A stretch of 64,000 bases of DNA, taken from NCBI GenBank assembly GCA_027475525.1, contig JAMWFC010000032.1, positions 2,170,001 through 2,234,000 of the forward strand. The letters are read 5' to 3'. The notes below the pieces were generated by a model. It made no database searches. It was not told where the DNA came from and was given only the letters and a program-made list of their open reading frames with translations. Each line of letters begins with the position of its first letter. Position 1 is the stretch's first letter. Shown one piece after another: positions 1 through 8,671 of the stretch. Source of the DNA: Macrolepiota albuminosa. Its lineage: Eukaryota > Basidiomycota > Agaricomycetes > Agaricales > Agaricaceae. Position numbers and translations under genes: made by a program.

Positions 1-642
1 CTCCGGTACGCCCTCCGCCGCGCCCTCCCACAACGTATCAAGGACGTCCTCCGACTCGCCCCGAAACAACCCTCCTACGACGGATACAAGGCCCTCGTCA
101 TGCAGATCGACCAGCGCTACTGGGAAGACCGCAGCGAGTATTCGAACTCCCGACCCCTCTGGAACCCTAGAGGAGGACCCCCTTGGCCCTCCGGCGAAGC
201 TCCCAACCCCCAAGGTCGAAACCCCGGTCCCCCCGCGTTCCCTGGCGGCCGACCCCCGGTGAGTCGCGGCCCGCCCAATGCTAACCCCGGCAGCGGCACC
301 CGCCCCCAGGCCCAGCTCAACGCCGCCGTGGCCACCCAAGACCCGGGCGATGCGCCAAGCCCCGAGGAACCCCCGGGAGACCCCGAAGACTTCGACTTCG
401 ACGACGAACGGGACGAGGAGGCCCTCCGAGCCAACCGGCTTCAAAAGAAGGGACGACCCTGGATCGAGGTCCCGACGGATGTGCAGGAGCGACGGAGAAG
501 GGAGGGTGTCTGCATACTCTGTGGTGAGAAAGATCACTTCATCTCCGAGTGCCCCAAACGACAGGTCATGGGACGTGCCACCTGGACCTTCGAAGGGGAG
601 GACGCCACCTACGAGTATTCGGAAAACGACCCGGCGATTTAG
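1..642 (+). CDS. gag polyprotein, C-terminal part (element I)
   Basis: The frame is open from the first base and ends at TAG 640-642. It is the capsid C-terminus and nucleocapsid of a Ty3/gypsy Gag, which would package the element RNA into virus-like particles. A CX2CX4HX4C zinc knuckle (CILCGEKDHFISEC) lies near the end. Upstream is a proline-rich linker with an acidic patch (EDFDFDDERDEE). The last 94 bases overlap the protease frame, which is in the -1 frame. Aligned with the relic at 48000-48612, almost every CpG here is TpG or CpA there, so this is the less mutated copy. The true start is off the left edge; the ATG at 100 is internal. Confidence 0.85.
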   Translation, partial: LRYALRRALPQRIKDVLRLAPKQPSYDGYKALVMQIDQRYWEDRSEYSNSRPLWNPRGGPPWPSGEAPNPQGRNPGPPAFPGGRPPVSRGPPNANPGSGTRPQAQLNAAVATQDPGDAPSPEEPPGDPEDFDFDDERDEEALRANRLQKKGRPWIEVPTDVQERRRREGVCILCGEKDHFISECPKRQVMGRATWTFEGEDATYEYSENDPAI

Positions 643-841
643 ACCCGGAAGACGCCCTAAATCGCGGAATCGACCCCGACGTCTTCTCCGCCCCGGTCTC
701 ACACCTTCGCTCTACGACACTCATACAGGACACCCTCACGGCTTACCTACCCTCCCACTCTTCGCACTCCCTCCTCCTCAAAACCCGCCTCACCCCCTCC
801 GGAACTCCCCTCAACACCCTCGTCGACAGTGGCGCCACCGA

Positions 842-941
842 NNNNNNNNNNNNNNNNNNNNNNNNNNNNNNNNNNNNNNNNNNNNNNNNNNNNNNNNNNN
901 NNNNNNNNNNNNNNNNNNNNNNNNNNNNNNNNNNNNNNNNN
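842..941. other. Assembly gap, 100 N
   Basis: Exactly 100 N between the protease active site and the integrase core. Comparison with element II indicates that the missing protease remainder, reverse transcriptase, RNase H and integrase N-terminus should span several kilobases, so 100 is a placeholder. Confidence 0.97.
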
Positions 942-1230
942 AAGTTTTGGACTTCCCTGTGTAAGGCACTTGAAGTAAAGACTAACCTCTCTACCGCCTA
1001 CCACCCCGAAACCGACGGACAAACCGAAAGGGTCAACCAGTCCCTCGAGCAGTACCTCCGGTTATACGTCAACTACTTGCAGGACGACTGGCGCGCCGAG
1101 CTCCCCCTGGCCGAGTTCACCTACAACAACACGCCACACTCTGCCACCGGGGTATCACCCTTCTTTGCCAACAAGGGATACCACTCTCGACTGACGCTCT
1201 CGCTCCGGGACATCCCGTCACATGCCACCC

Positions 1231-1384
1231 ACGAGGTCGCCCGGGATCTCCAATCCCTTCACGAGTTCCTCCGAGAAGAGATCGACATCGCGAACCGGGC
1301 CTACCCCACGAGGTCGCCCGGGATCTCCAATCCCTTCACGAGTTCCTCCGAGAAGAGATCGACATCGCGAACCGGGCCTACGTG
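1231..1384 (+). repeat. 77-bp tandem duplication in integrase
   Basis: Two copies start at 1231 and 1308. The duplication adds 77 bases to the integrase C-terminal region and shifts its frame. Confidence 0.9.
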
Positions 1385-1510
1385 AAACACGCCGACCGGA
1401 AGCGGGAAGACACCCCGACTGGGCCCCCGGGACAAAGGTATGGTTAGATCGACGACACCTCCGCACCCGCCGGCCCTCCCCAAAACTCGATCACAAGCGT
1501 CTCGGCCCGT

Positions 1511-1664
1511 TCAAAATATTGAAGAAGGTCTCATCCCACGCCTACAAGATTGAGCTCCCCCCGGGACTAAAAGGTCTGCACCCCCGTTCAAAATATTGAA
1601 GAAGGTCTCATCCCACGCCTACAAGATTGAGCTCCCCCCGGGACTAAAAGGTCTGCACCCGGTA
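1511..1664 (+). repeat. 77-bp tandem duplication in integrase C-terminus
   Basis: Copies at 1511 and 1588. The peptide [19 protein letters not shown] is encoded twice, whereas element II encodes it once. Confidence 0.9.
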
Positions 1665-1960
1665 TTCCACGTCCGCCTCCTGGAACGACACCCCCGGATC
1701 CTTTCCCCGAACGGCGCCCCGAGCCCCCTCCCCCGGTCGAGGTCGAGGACGAGTACCACTACGAAGTTGAAGACATCCTCGACTCCCGGAACATTCGTGG
1801 ACGACCCCACTTCCTCGTACGGTGGAAGGGATACGGCCCGGAAGACGACACTTGGGAACCACGCCGAAACCTCGAAGGTGCCCTCGACAAACTCCGGGAC
1901 TTCCAACAACGGCACCCGGGGAACGACCTTCCCGGGCGCAGGACTCACAGACGGCAGTAG

Positions 1961-2257
1961 TGGGCTTAACCCCCGCCTCTGGGCCCAGTAGGGATTCAAC
2001 TCCCGTGTATACTTTCTATCTTTCCCTTCCTAGGTCTTACTCTTTTTTTAGTACCCCTTCGTAGTAGTGTTCCAGCGTCTGGGCAAGATGTTCTTTCCGG
2101 TTTCTTTCGGATTCTTTCGCCCTTACCCGTACTGACCCGGGACAGACAAGTATATACATTTTGCTACAATTACATTATCTACAGTACAGGTCCCGGACTC
2201 GGACAAGACGCGCAACGAACAAGAAAGAAAAGGGGAACGACAAGAAAACGAGGGCCC
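1961..2257. other. Convergent intergenic region between pol and the antisense gene
   Basis: No open frame of interest. It separates the pol stop codon from the stop codon of the antisense gene. It is recognisably related to 46239-46500 in element II, where the equivalent spacing is about 260 bp. This is the expected site of the 3' ends of both transcripts. Confidence 0.7.
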
Positions 2258-4178
2258 CTAGACCCGGGGCCCCGGACTACTCTCACCCTCCTCCCCCCTC
2301 GGCCAACCCCGGAAGCCCTCCCCCACTCCCTCCGGACCGTGCTCCCGCAAGACCTCCTCCGCCAACTGCTCCCAGGACGGGAGGGACTCACCCTCGTCCA
2401 GGACACGTTCAAACCAACCGGGGGCGGGCACGTTCCTCCGGCGGTGCGCCGCCACCACCCGCCCCAGCAGATCGAGGCCCCGCTCCACCCCGGGGGTCGT
2501 CATCTCCGGGCGCTGCCCCTCCTGCAGCGCCGCGAACGCCGCGGCCGCCCCGTCCAAGAGCAAGCGGTGCTCCCGGGCCCAACCTGGAAATGTCAGTAGG
2601 AGATCAGGTCTGACGAGAGGAAGACTCACTCAAGGAGGCCATACGGGCCACTACCACGTCTCGGCGCAAAGCCTCTACCAACCGCTCACTCCCCGGGAGC
2701 CCCACCCCCTGCCCGAGCCTCGCCCTCAGAGCCTCCAGCTCAACCTCCGCTTCCCCCCGGGCGACCCTGACCTCCTCCAGCTCCCGGGCCATCGCCTCCC
2801 GACCCTCCTCCAGACCCCGCCCGGCCGCCGTCTCCTCCCTCGCCCCCTCCCCGTGACCCCCCTGCTCCGGCTCCTGCAGGGCCCCGACTTCACCAGCTTG
2901 GAGTCCCCCGGACAGGGGGGAGAATGTTGCTGGGGACAGACGCGGGAGAGAGATCGGGGATGGGGTCCTCAGGGGCAGGCGCGCCCTCTTGGATGGACCC
3001 GGGGAGGGGCTAGGCGACGCCCGCCGCTTGCCCTTATCAGGGCGCCCCCGCCCCTCCCGCCCCTGAGCGCCGGACCGGGTCACCCGACGGGTAATGAGGA
3101 CCACGGGCCGGCCCCGGCCTCCCACCCGGATGGCCCCCTGGCCCCCCGACCTGGCCCCCGGAACCCCCGACCCCCCGCTGGACACTTCCGCCGGCCTCCC
3201 ACCCGGATGGCCCCCTGGCCCCCCGACCTGGCCCCCGGAACCCCCGACCCCCCGCTGGACACTTCCGCAGACGCCGCGGGCACCTCCCCCTCTGGCTCCA
3301 CCCTCTCGTCTACCGGCTCCGCCACCCAATCCCTCTCCTCCACACCCATCCTCCGGGTGATCCCCGCCAACGGCCATCCCTGCTCCCGGGCGACAGAACG
3401 CGCCCTCCACAGCGCCGACACGGAACAGCGCTCGTGATTGAGGCGGCAAGCCTCGCACACGGCCGTGTCCCGGCAGGACGAGGGGCTCGGAACTTCAAAG
3501 GTGCAGAGCACCCCCCGGCGGGCGCAGTGCAAGCACTGCACCGAAGTCAGCAATAGGGATCATAGGTAGGGCACAACTCACCGGTCCGTTACTCACGCAC
3601 CACGCGTGAGTAGGCAGTCCCCGGGGCCTCTCCAGGGCCTCCTCGAACAGCTCCTGTGCAACGCCCGCCCACGCGACACGCTGACCCTCCGGGACCTCTG
3701 CCACGGTCCCTATCGCCATCCGGGAGCGTCGAAAACGAGGGGCAAGCAATCTCGGACGGGGAGGGGGCTGGGGACGAGGAGGACGCACGGTCATCCGCGC
3801 AAAGGAGGGCGCGGGACGACTGGGGCCTGACCCCGGGGAGGGGGCTGGGGACGAGGAGGACGCACGGTCATCCGCGCAAAGGAGGGGCGGGACGACTGGG
3901 GCCTGACCCCGAAGGACCCCCGGGACCCGCTGCAGGAGCAGACTCCGGGAGCCGGCTTGGACCCGCCTCCGGAGCAGGAATGTTGCGTTGTTCTGGAAAA
4001 GGAAGGTCAGTGGCGGTAAGCGGACAGCATGGGAGCACTCACGTTGTTGAGCAAGCGCCGCCATGCGCTCCTGGTTAAGGCAAGCTTGGTACCGCATTCC
4101 CCGGGCTTCCCAGGCCATGAGGGGCGTGACCTCGTTAGTTTGGGGGGGTGTTGGAAAATGCATCGGCGTACGTGACAT
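2258..4178 (-). CDS. Antisense accessory gene of element I: Zn2Cys6-like, coiled-coil protein, four exons
   Basis: Unrecognised family. Model: exon 1 4178-4043, exon 2 3992-3597, exon 3 3535-2630, exon 4 2583-2258, with introns of 50, 61 and 46 bp (GTGAGT donors, CAG acceptors). Discounting the 77-bp duplications at 3121 and 3758, and using the first variant of the latter, the frame stays open for about 536 codons. Features: a proline-rich N-terminal part; a cysteine cluster at residues ~153-189 with two CX2CX6C halves (CLHCARRGVLC and CEACRLNHERC) separated by 15 residues; a basic run (DKGKRRAS..SKRAR) at ~293-312; a heptad-rich Glu/Arg/Leu coiled coil at ~350-405; and a conserved C-terminal domain (DGAAAAFAALQEG, GWFERVLDEGESLPSWEQL). 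The cysteine spacing resembles fungal Gal4-type Zn(II)2Cys6 domains, suggesting a nuclear DNA-binding protein; that is inference. It runs convergent to pol and starts just inside the 3' LTR. A decayed homologue lies at the same position in element II. Confidence 0.75.
3121..3274 (-). repeat. 77-bp tandem duplication in exon 3 of the antisense gene
   Basis: Copies at 3121 and 3198. Removing one joins the cysteine-cluster frame to the coiled-coil frame. Confidence 0.9.
3758..3911 (-). repeat. 77-bp-period duplication in exon 2 of the antisense gene
   Basis: Copies at 3758 and 3835. They differ by a small indel (GAGGGCGCGGG versus GAGGGGCGGG), so the two copies come from different reads, alleles or element copies. 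Only the first variant keeps exon 2 in frame. Confidence 0.85.
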
Positions 4179-4294
4179 AGTTGAGTTTGATGGTAAAAAT
4201 TTTTTTTTCAATACATGGCAGATCAGGTGCCGGATCCCACAATTGGACCCCGGTCCGAACCACCGGCTACGCATGCCTCAGAGGGTCTCGGCAC

Positions 4295-4308
4295 TGAGGG
4301 GGGGGTGA
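4295..4308 (+). promoter_or_regulatory. Polypurine tract of element I
   Basis: CTGAGGGGGGGGTGA-type purine run directly before the LTR TG. It would prime plus-strand DNA synthesis. The equivalent run in element II is at 43578-43594 on the other strand. The stretch 4179-4294 between it and the antisense gene start codon must hold that gene's promoter unless the LTR supplies it; it contains an oligo-T/A run conserved in element II. Confidence 0.75.
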
Positions 4309-4540
4309 TGTCACGACCCCTCCCCTCCAGACCCACCCTGGGACACCCCCGGAACACCATCCAGGACCCTCTCCCTGACCCCACAGGACATGCCCCACCA
4401 TCATAACTACCGACACTGCCATCACGTGCATCAAGGACCGCCATCAGCCACCACCAGCCCCGATCAACAATCGGATCACACGCATCACGCATCACAGCTC
4501 CCTCCGCACCAATTGATCGTGCACCCCACACGCGCAATCA

Positions 4541-4694
4541 AGGTATACAGTCCCTGCCCGCTACTCAATGACTCCCGGAACCCATTCCAGACACCCCGGA
4601 ACCCCGAGACCCGGTCCAGGTATACAGTCCCTGCCCGCTACTCAATGACTCCCGGAACCCATTCCAGACACCCCGGAACCCCGAGACCCGGTCC
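4541..4694 (+). repeat. 77-bp tandem duplication in LTR B
   Basis: Copies at 4541 and 4618, both beginning AGGTATACAGTCCC. Confidence 0.9.
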
Positions 4695-4700
4695 TGTAGT

Positions 4701-4744
4701 ACTTATAGTGTAGTTCCCTGCTGTAGTCATTAGTCTTGATATTA
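4701..4744 (+). promoter_or_regulatory. Predicted LTR B core promoter and transcript 5' end
   Basis: A TATA-like ACTTATAGTG lies at 4701-4710 and AGTCTTGATATTA at 4732-4744, about 28 bp further on. The latter is the exact reverse complement of the 13 bases just inside the 5' LTRs of elements II, III and IV. It is therefore the likely R-region start that self-primes minus-strand synthesis. A second copy of the 13-mer is at 5011-5023. Confidence 0.6.
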
Positions 4745-5103
4745 CACTGCTTTAACTTGGTTACTTCAATTGTTGCATGCCCTCTGCTTGACTGGTATGC
4801 ATTAACTGGCATGCTTGACTGGCACGCTTGAATAACCGCGTGCTCTAAGTTTGGTACGCACTTCGTGACTTTTAATTTGTTAACCTGGTCTCGTCTTAGA
4901 ACCTCCAGTTCACGACTCAACCCCCCACCCTATCCTCAGCTACCCAAAACCCAAAAACCCCCAGACCAAGTTTCCTCTCCCGGGAATACCCCTCCCCTGC
5001 TGTATTTGCTAGTCTTGATATTAACTTGAATTGTTGCATGCCCTTTGCTTGATTGGTATGCACTGACTGGTATGCTCTGACTGGCATGCTTGAATAACCG
5101 CAT

Positions 5104-5257
5104 GCTCTAAAGTTTGGTACATACTTCGCAACTTGTAATTTGCTAACTCGGTCTTGTCTTAGAACCTCCGGTTCACAACTGCTCTAAAGTTTGGTACATA
5201 CTTCGCAACTTGTAATTTGCTAACTCGGTCTTGTCTTAGAACCTCCGGTTCACAACT
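5104..5257 (+). repeat. 77-bp tandem duplication in LTR B
   Basis: Copies at 5104 and 5181, both beginning GCTCTAAAGTTTGG. Confidence 0.9.
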
Positions 5258-5760
5258 CGACCCCCACCCAACCCCCAGCTACCCACAACCCAAAACCCCC
5301 GGACCAAGTTCCCTCTTCCGGGAATACCCCTGCCCACATCTTGAACCCTGGAGTCCTAGTCCCGGAGTTCCAGACACCTGAGTATCCATGGATCAAGTCC
5401 GCATTGTAAGGGTGATTGCTTTCCCGGAAAGCCCCTGACTCAGCGGAACCTGACAGTTGGGCCGCAAGTTGAAATGGGAGGGGCATATGTCTGAGACCAG
5501 GTTAGGTAGTTTGGCCCCTTGTATCTGTTCTGGGAGATGTTGGGGGGTCAGTTGGAGGCCTTGCAGATTCGGGCAGGCATCAGGAGCGTGGTCGGAGGTG
5601 TTAGTCTGGGAAGCTCGGAACTGGTTCCAGGGCTCAGGGCTTCAGGTGTCAGGTTGCTTCTGAGGGCCCAGAGGTGTATGGCGGTTGTTGAGTAGTCCTC
5701 AGATCCTGGGAATGTCATGGTGAGCATTCTCTAGTCGATGTCGGGGTTTGTATCCTGTAG

Positions 5761-6613
5761 TCAGGAAAGCTCTAATATGAGCGGAGTTGAATTGTGAAGC
5801 TGTGTGACCAGGAAGTCTGATGTGAACTTGAAACCGTTATCCAGGGTCACATGCCCTGGGTAGGACCTCCTGATGGGGCTGGAGGAGGAGGAGGTGCCAT
5901 CAAGCCATTGTAGATTGAAGAGCTGCTTGAGGGGCTCATGGAGGAGGTTGAGGGTGTTGCTGACAAATACCCTGGTGGCCCTGCTGTCAATGAGGGCCAA
6001 TAACGGTTCCAAGGCACTGTCCAACCTGGCATTGATGACAAAGGATCACAACAAACAAGACTGGAGTCCAGAGAGTGTTGTGGTTTTGTTCAAGGGGTCC
6101 TTTGGGGTTGGTTTGGGCAGGGTCTGGGATTTCTGGAATGTCAAAGAGGAGCTGCTGGTCTTCAATCATTGGTTCCCAATTCAGGTGGAGGGTGAGATGT
6201 TGCTAGTCAACACAGGGAAGCCCCAGGATCAGGGGTGCAGTGGAGTGGAGTTTGGTTATCAGCATCTGGAGAGTGTGAGTTTGTCCATTGGCAAAGATAA
6301 TGGGCATAGGCACAAAATGAGTGATATTTCCAGCTGCAGCAATGTCTCCATTGAAGAGGCAAAGTCAGATGGGGATCAGGAGTCATTGGGTGGGCTCCAG
6401 GGCAGAGGAGGAGCAGGCCTTGTTGATAAAGTTGTCTGTGGTGCCACTGTCAATGAGGGTGTTGAGGGGGTCTCTGGAGGGGGTGATGCGGGTTTTCAGA
6501 AGGAGGAAATGTGAGGAGTGGAAGGGCAGGTAAGCCATGAGGGTGTCTGGTACAAGTGTCGTTGAGCGTAGGTGAGAGACCAGGAGTGGAGAAGACGTTG
6601 GGGTTGATTCCAC
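5761..6613 (-). pseudogene. Tandem protease domains of element III
   Basis: Domain 1 keeps the retropepsin signature LIDSGTTDNFI and the downstream PLILGLP-like motif. Domain 2 (about 6024-5761) repeats the fold pattern, but its active site reads ALIDSRATRVF, with Arg in place of the Gly that follows the catalytic Asp-Ser. Several frame breaks are present. The rest of pol is lost at the insertion point of element I. Confidence 0.7.
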
Positions 6614-7610
6614 GATTTAGTGTGTCTTCTGGGTCTAAATTGCCAGGTCATTTTCCAAGTATTTGTAGATGGTGTCTTCTCCTTCAAAGGTCCAGGTGGC
6701 ATGTCCCATGGTCTGTCGTTGGAGGCACTCAGAGATAAAGTGGTCTTTCTTGCTGCAGAGTATACAGACACCCTCCCTTCTCCGTTGATCCTGCACATCC
6801 TTCAGGACCTCGATCCAAGGCCGTTCCTTCTTCTGGAGTTGGTTAGCTCAGAGGGCCTCCTTGTCCCTCTCATTAGAGAGTTTGGGGTTGTTTGGGTTTT
6901 CCAGAAGCTCACTGGGGTACGGGCTATTGCCAGGATTGTTGACAGCCATGGCAGCATTGAGCTGAGCCTGAGGGCAGGTGCCACTGCCAGGAGTAGCATT
7001 GGAAGGACCATGACTTACTGCGGGGCAGCCACTGGGGGAGGGAATTAGGCTGGAGTTTCAGTTTGGGAGATTAGAGGATTCTCCAAAGGGCCAGGACAGG
7101 CCTCCTTGGGGGTTTCAGGAGGCCCAAAAGTTTGAGTATTTGCTGTTGTCTTCCCAGTGGCACTGGTTAATCTGCATAACAAGGGCCTTGTATCCATCGT
7201 AGGAGGGTTGTTTCAGGGCAAGTTGGAGGACATCCTTGATGCATTGTGGCAATGTGCAGCGGAGGGCATACTAGAGGGCACTATAGTTCCAGCCTGTCTT
7301 GTAAGCTTTCTTCTCAAAATGCACAATGAAGGTGGTGAAGTGTTTCTTGGAATGCATCTGGAGGTTGAAAAGGTTGTCCTCGGCCTCGGCCATGGTGTTG
7401 TAGATCCCAAACTTTCCGGAAAATTTATCAACAAAGGCTTGCCAGCAGGAAAGTGCTGGGTTGTTGAGATCAAACTGAATGAGGGTCGTGTATTGATCAA
7501 AGGTGATCTCCTGGAGGTACAAGGCAGCAAAGGCCACTCTGGAGCTGTCAACCTGAAACGTGAGTGGCTTTGTCTGAAACATATTAAGACACTGAGTTAG
7601 AAAAGTACAC

Positions 7611-8671
7611 TGATGAGCTCCTACTATGGCTGGCTACCAATAGCACCAATACTCACACCTCACATTAGCCCACTGGTACCACCAGAAGCACCACACTCTA
7701 GCGCTTCCAGCACTATTTTTTCCATATTTTTACACTAATAACTTGCAGCTACAGACTCCAATTACTCTCAGACCACTTTTTATGGCACACTATTTTTTCC
7801 ATATTTTTACACTAATAACTTGCAGCTACAGACTCCAATTACTCTCAGACCACTTTTTATGGCACCACTTACTCTTCACGCCACTGTTGACACCTTGCCA
7901 CACCTTGCCACTTGCACTCCAAGGCTATACATTTACACAGATACACTTGGCATCAGTCAAACCAGGATAATTCTCTTAGCCAGGGGCAGCGCTTACAAGA
8001 AAGAATGATAAAGTATTTTCATAGACAGCATCATTATAGACCTTTTTATCATACAATTCATTTCACCACACTTATCTACATTCTTATCAGTTCACCACCC
8101 TCTAGCAGCGCTTAACCTCTTAGCGTCGGCTAACTTTCTTTACTATAAATACTTACTTTTTGTTAGTAGCACATAATCAATTTGGCAGTAGGGATCATAT
8201 CCCAACATTTTGGTCACCATGCACAACAGACTACCTCTTGTTGACCATGTCAAGCAAGAGGACTTTGCTCTAGTTTTCTATCTCTCTCTCTCTAGTGCCT
8301 TGCAACTACGGCTTGGCTTTTGTGCTTAGATCCGCTAAGCAATCTCATTCTTTTATTATCACATTCTAGATGCTAACACTTAGCGCCTTCCTTAGCGACT
8401 TTCCCACACCTCTTAGCGCCTTCCTTAGCAACTTTCCCATGCTCTTAGCACTCCCCCTTAGCGACTTTTAGCACCCTGTAGCCACATTTAGAAGCCTTAC
8501 GCAAGTGCCTCCAATCACCCCCTTTCCTTGCCACCAACCTCTTGCCTACCATGTGTTCTCTGGGACCTGTCTGGGACTCTCTCACACACTTAGCACGCCC
8601 AAAGCTATATCAGCTGAATAGCTGTACTAGTGATAGTCCACATAGTACCCAGCTCAATTTGGGCATCATCA
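7611..8671. repeat. Solo LTR (family E) inserted in element III gag
   Basis: Begins TGATGAGCTCC and ends GGGCATCATCA. It is flanked by ACAC (7607-7610) and ACGC (8672-8675), a 4-bp duplication whose single difference is a CpG transition. Rejoining the flanks restores the gag peptide K-W-R-T-F-L-T-Q. A TATA-like CTATAAATAC is near 8142, and short TTAGCGCC/TTAGCGAC repeats sit at 8375-8475. The true length is about 984 bp once the 77-bp duplication is discounted. Confidence 0.75.
7711..7864. repeat. 77-bp tandem duplication in LTR E
   Basis: Copies at 7711 and 7788, both beginning CACTATTTTTTCC. Confidence 0.9.

Larger units (their letters stand above)
549..1960 (+). pseudogene. pol fragment: protease start, (gap), integrase and chromodomain (element I)
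   Basis: Opens in the -1 frame relative to gag and reaches a retropepsin active site (LVDSGAT) just before the N gap. After the gap the integrase catalytic core resumes (KFWTSLCKALEVKTNLS, then YHPETDGQTERVNQSLEQY with the third catalytic residue, Glu). A GPY-type C-terminal region ([20 protein letters not shown]) and a chromodomain ([20 protein letters not shown] and [13 protein letters not shown]) follow, ending at TAG 1958-1960. The chromodomain normally steers integration toward modified chromatin. Frame is lost at two 77-bp assembly duplications and at a separate one-base deletion near 1690, relative to element II. The reverse transcriptase is absent here. Confidence 0.85.
1..5455 (+). 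mobile_element. Element I: chromodomain Ty3/gypsy LTR retrotransposon, 5' end outside window
   Basis: Order on the plus strand: gag C-terminal half, protease start in the -1 frame, 100-N gap, integrase core, integrase C-terminus, chromodomain, then an antisense gene, polypurine tract and 3' LTR. The chromodomain and zinc-knuckle gag place it among the chromoviruses. By comparison with element II (42852-57252), reverse transcriptase, RNase H and the integrase N-terminus are missing at the gap, so the true gap is probably more than 3 kb. CpG is abundant, so the copy is young. The right end falls inside the protease/pol region of element III, with GTTGG at 5456-5460 as the presumed target duplication. 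The left copy of that duplication is outside the window. Confidence 0.9.
4309..5455 (+). repeat. 3' LTR of element I (LTR family B)
   Basis: Begins TGTCACGACCCC and ends GGAACCTGACA, matching the LTRs at 42852-43577 and 56543-57252. It is longer than those (1147 versus 726 and 710 bp) because of two 77-bp assembly duplications (4541 and 5104) and a further internal repeat of roughly 270 bp in which the segment after the predicted transcript start is present twice. Confidence 0.9.

Noticed and set aside
117..434. Long minus-strand open frame opposite gag of element I
   Set aside because: Shadow of a GC-rich coding frame; no motif, and it is not conserved in the CpG-depleted copies.
7860..8480. 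Clustered short TTAGCG repeats as a CRISPR-like or satellite array
   Set aside because: Irregular spacing and unit length, inside an LTR bounded by a target duplication, in a eukaryotic genome.
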